The notes below the pieces were generated by a model. It was not told the DNA's origin. It saw only the letters and a list, made by a program, of their open reading frames with translations, and did not search any database. 6,781 bases of DNA from Betaproteobacteria bacterium (lineage in GTDB: Bacteria; Pseudomonadota; Gammaproteobacteria; Burkholderiales; Thiobacillaceae): positions 1 through 6,781 of the forward strand of contig JAIFLB010000185.1 of assembly GCA_020049245.1 (NCBI GenBank), written 5' to 3'. The first letter of the stretch is position 1. Every line of letters starts with the position of its first letter. Positions 6,738 through 6,781 of the stretch are shown here, in pieces. Both the position numbers and the translations under genes were made by a program.

Positions 6738-6766
6738 GCGTGATCGTGCGCGCCTGGGCGTGATCG
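6738..6766. repeat. 9-bp direct repeat GCGTGATCG, two copies 20 bp apart
   Basis: GCGTGATCG occurs at 6738-6746 and again at 6758-6766, a start-to-start spacing of 20 bp, close to two helical turns, which would place both copies on one face of the DNA. The first copy directly follows the palindrome at 6725-6737. The arrangement would suit tandem binding of a regulator, but two 9-mers in GC-rich DNA may be chance. Confidence 0.3.
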
Positions 6767-6771
6767 ACGAT

Positions 6772-6778
6772 AGGAGGT
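6772..6778 (+). promoter_or_regulatory. Strong Shine-Dalgarno sequence for a gene starting beyond the window
   Basis: AGGAGGT is a near-perfect match to the anti-Shine-Dalgarno sequence and lies 3 nt from the right edge. No suitable start codon follows within the window, so the gene it would serve is outside. It would be 60-odd bases or more after the kinase stop and could be a further member of the operon, for example a response regulator. A competing reading is that this stretch is the 3' end of a minus-strand gene, which has an open frame here. Confidence 0.45.
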
Positions 6779-6781
6779 GGG

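Noticed and set aside
6701..6763. A 20-codon frame starting with GTG overlapping the end of the kinase gene.
   Set aside because: It is too short, has no ribosome binding site of note, and ends before the strong Shine-Dalgarno sequence at 6772.
6682..6780. Minus-strand open frame that could be the C-terminus of a convergent gene entering from the right.
   Set aside because: The composition is coding-like, but it would overlap the end of the kinase gene and I recognise no family. It is kept only as an alternative to the Shine-Dalgarno reading.

Overview
The window looks like chromosomal DNA of a Gram-negative sulfur-oxidising proteobacterium, most likely beta- or gammaproteobacterial. This rests on the evenly GC-rich coding sequence, a TonB-dependent outer-membrane receptor, the periplasmic Sox carrier genes soxY and soxZ, and a LuxR-type response regulator. 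No mobile element, RNA gene or CRISPR array is visible.

Layout: (1) 3-572 (+) is the 3' part of a NarL/LuxR-family response regulator, cut by the left edge. (2) 573-685 is a short convergent gap with a perfect 9-bp hairpin. (3) soxZ (686-997) and soxY (1007-1516) lie on the minus strand and are transcribed soxY then soxZ. They encode the SoxYZ carrier that holds sulfur intermediates on a C-terminal cysteine during thiosulfate oxidation. No soxX, soxA, soxB or soxCD is present here. (4) 1517-1761 is a 245-bp divergent intergenic region with a short inverted repeat. (5) A tight plus-strand operon follows: a TonB-dependent receptor (1762-3813), then after 7 nt a periplasmic ABC-type substrate-binding protein (3821-4798), then with an ATGA overlap a membrane-bound hybrid histidine kinase (4795-6708). 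(6) 6709-6781 holds a 13-bp palindrome, a 9-bp direct repeat and a strong Shine-Dalgarno-like sequence, suggesting that another plus-strand gene starts just past the right edge.

The proposed logic is inference. The receptor brings a ligand across the outer membrane, the soluble binding protein captures it, and the kinase reads the binding protein or ligand through a BarA-like periplasmic domain. No ABC permease or ATPase accompanies the binding protein, so a sensory role comparable to TorT/TorS or LuxP/LuxQ is more likely than a transport role. The divergent soxYZ pair and the nearby response regulator make sulfur metabolism a possible output or input, but nothing in the sequence proves the ligand.

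The most unusual single detail is the SoxY C-terminus. The canonical GGCGG-stop end is replaced by GGCG plus 14 further residues, and one extra base would restore GGCGG followed by TGA exactly.
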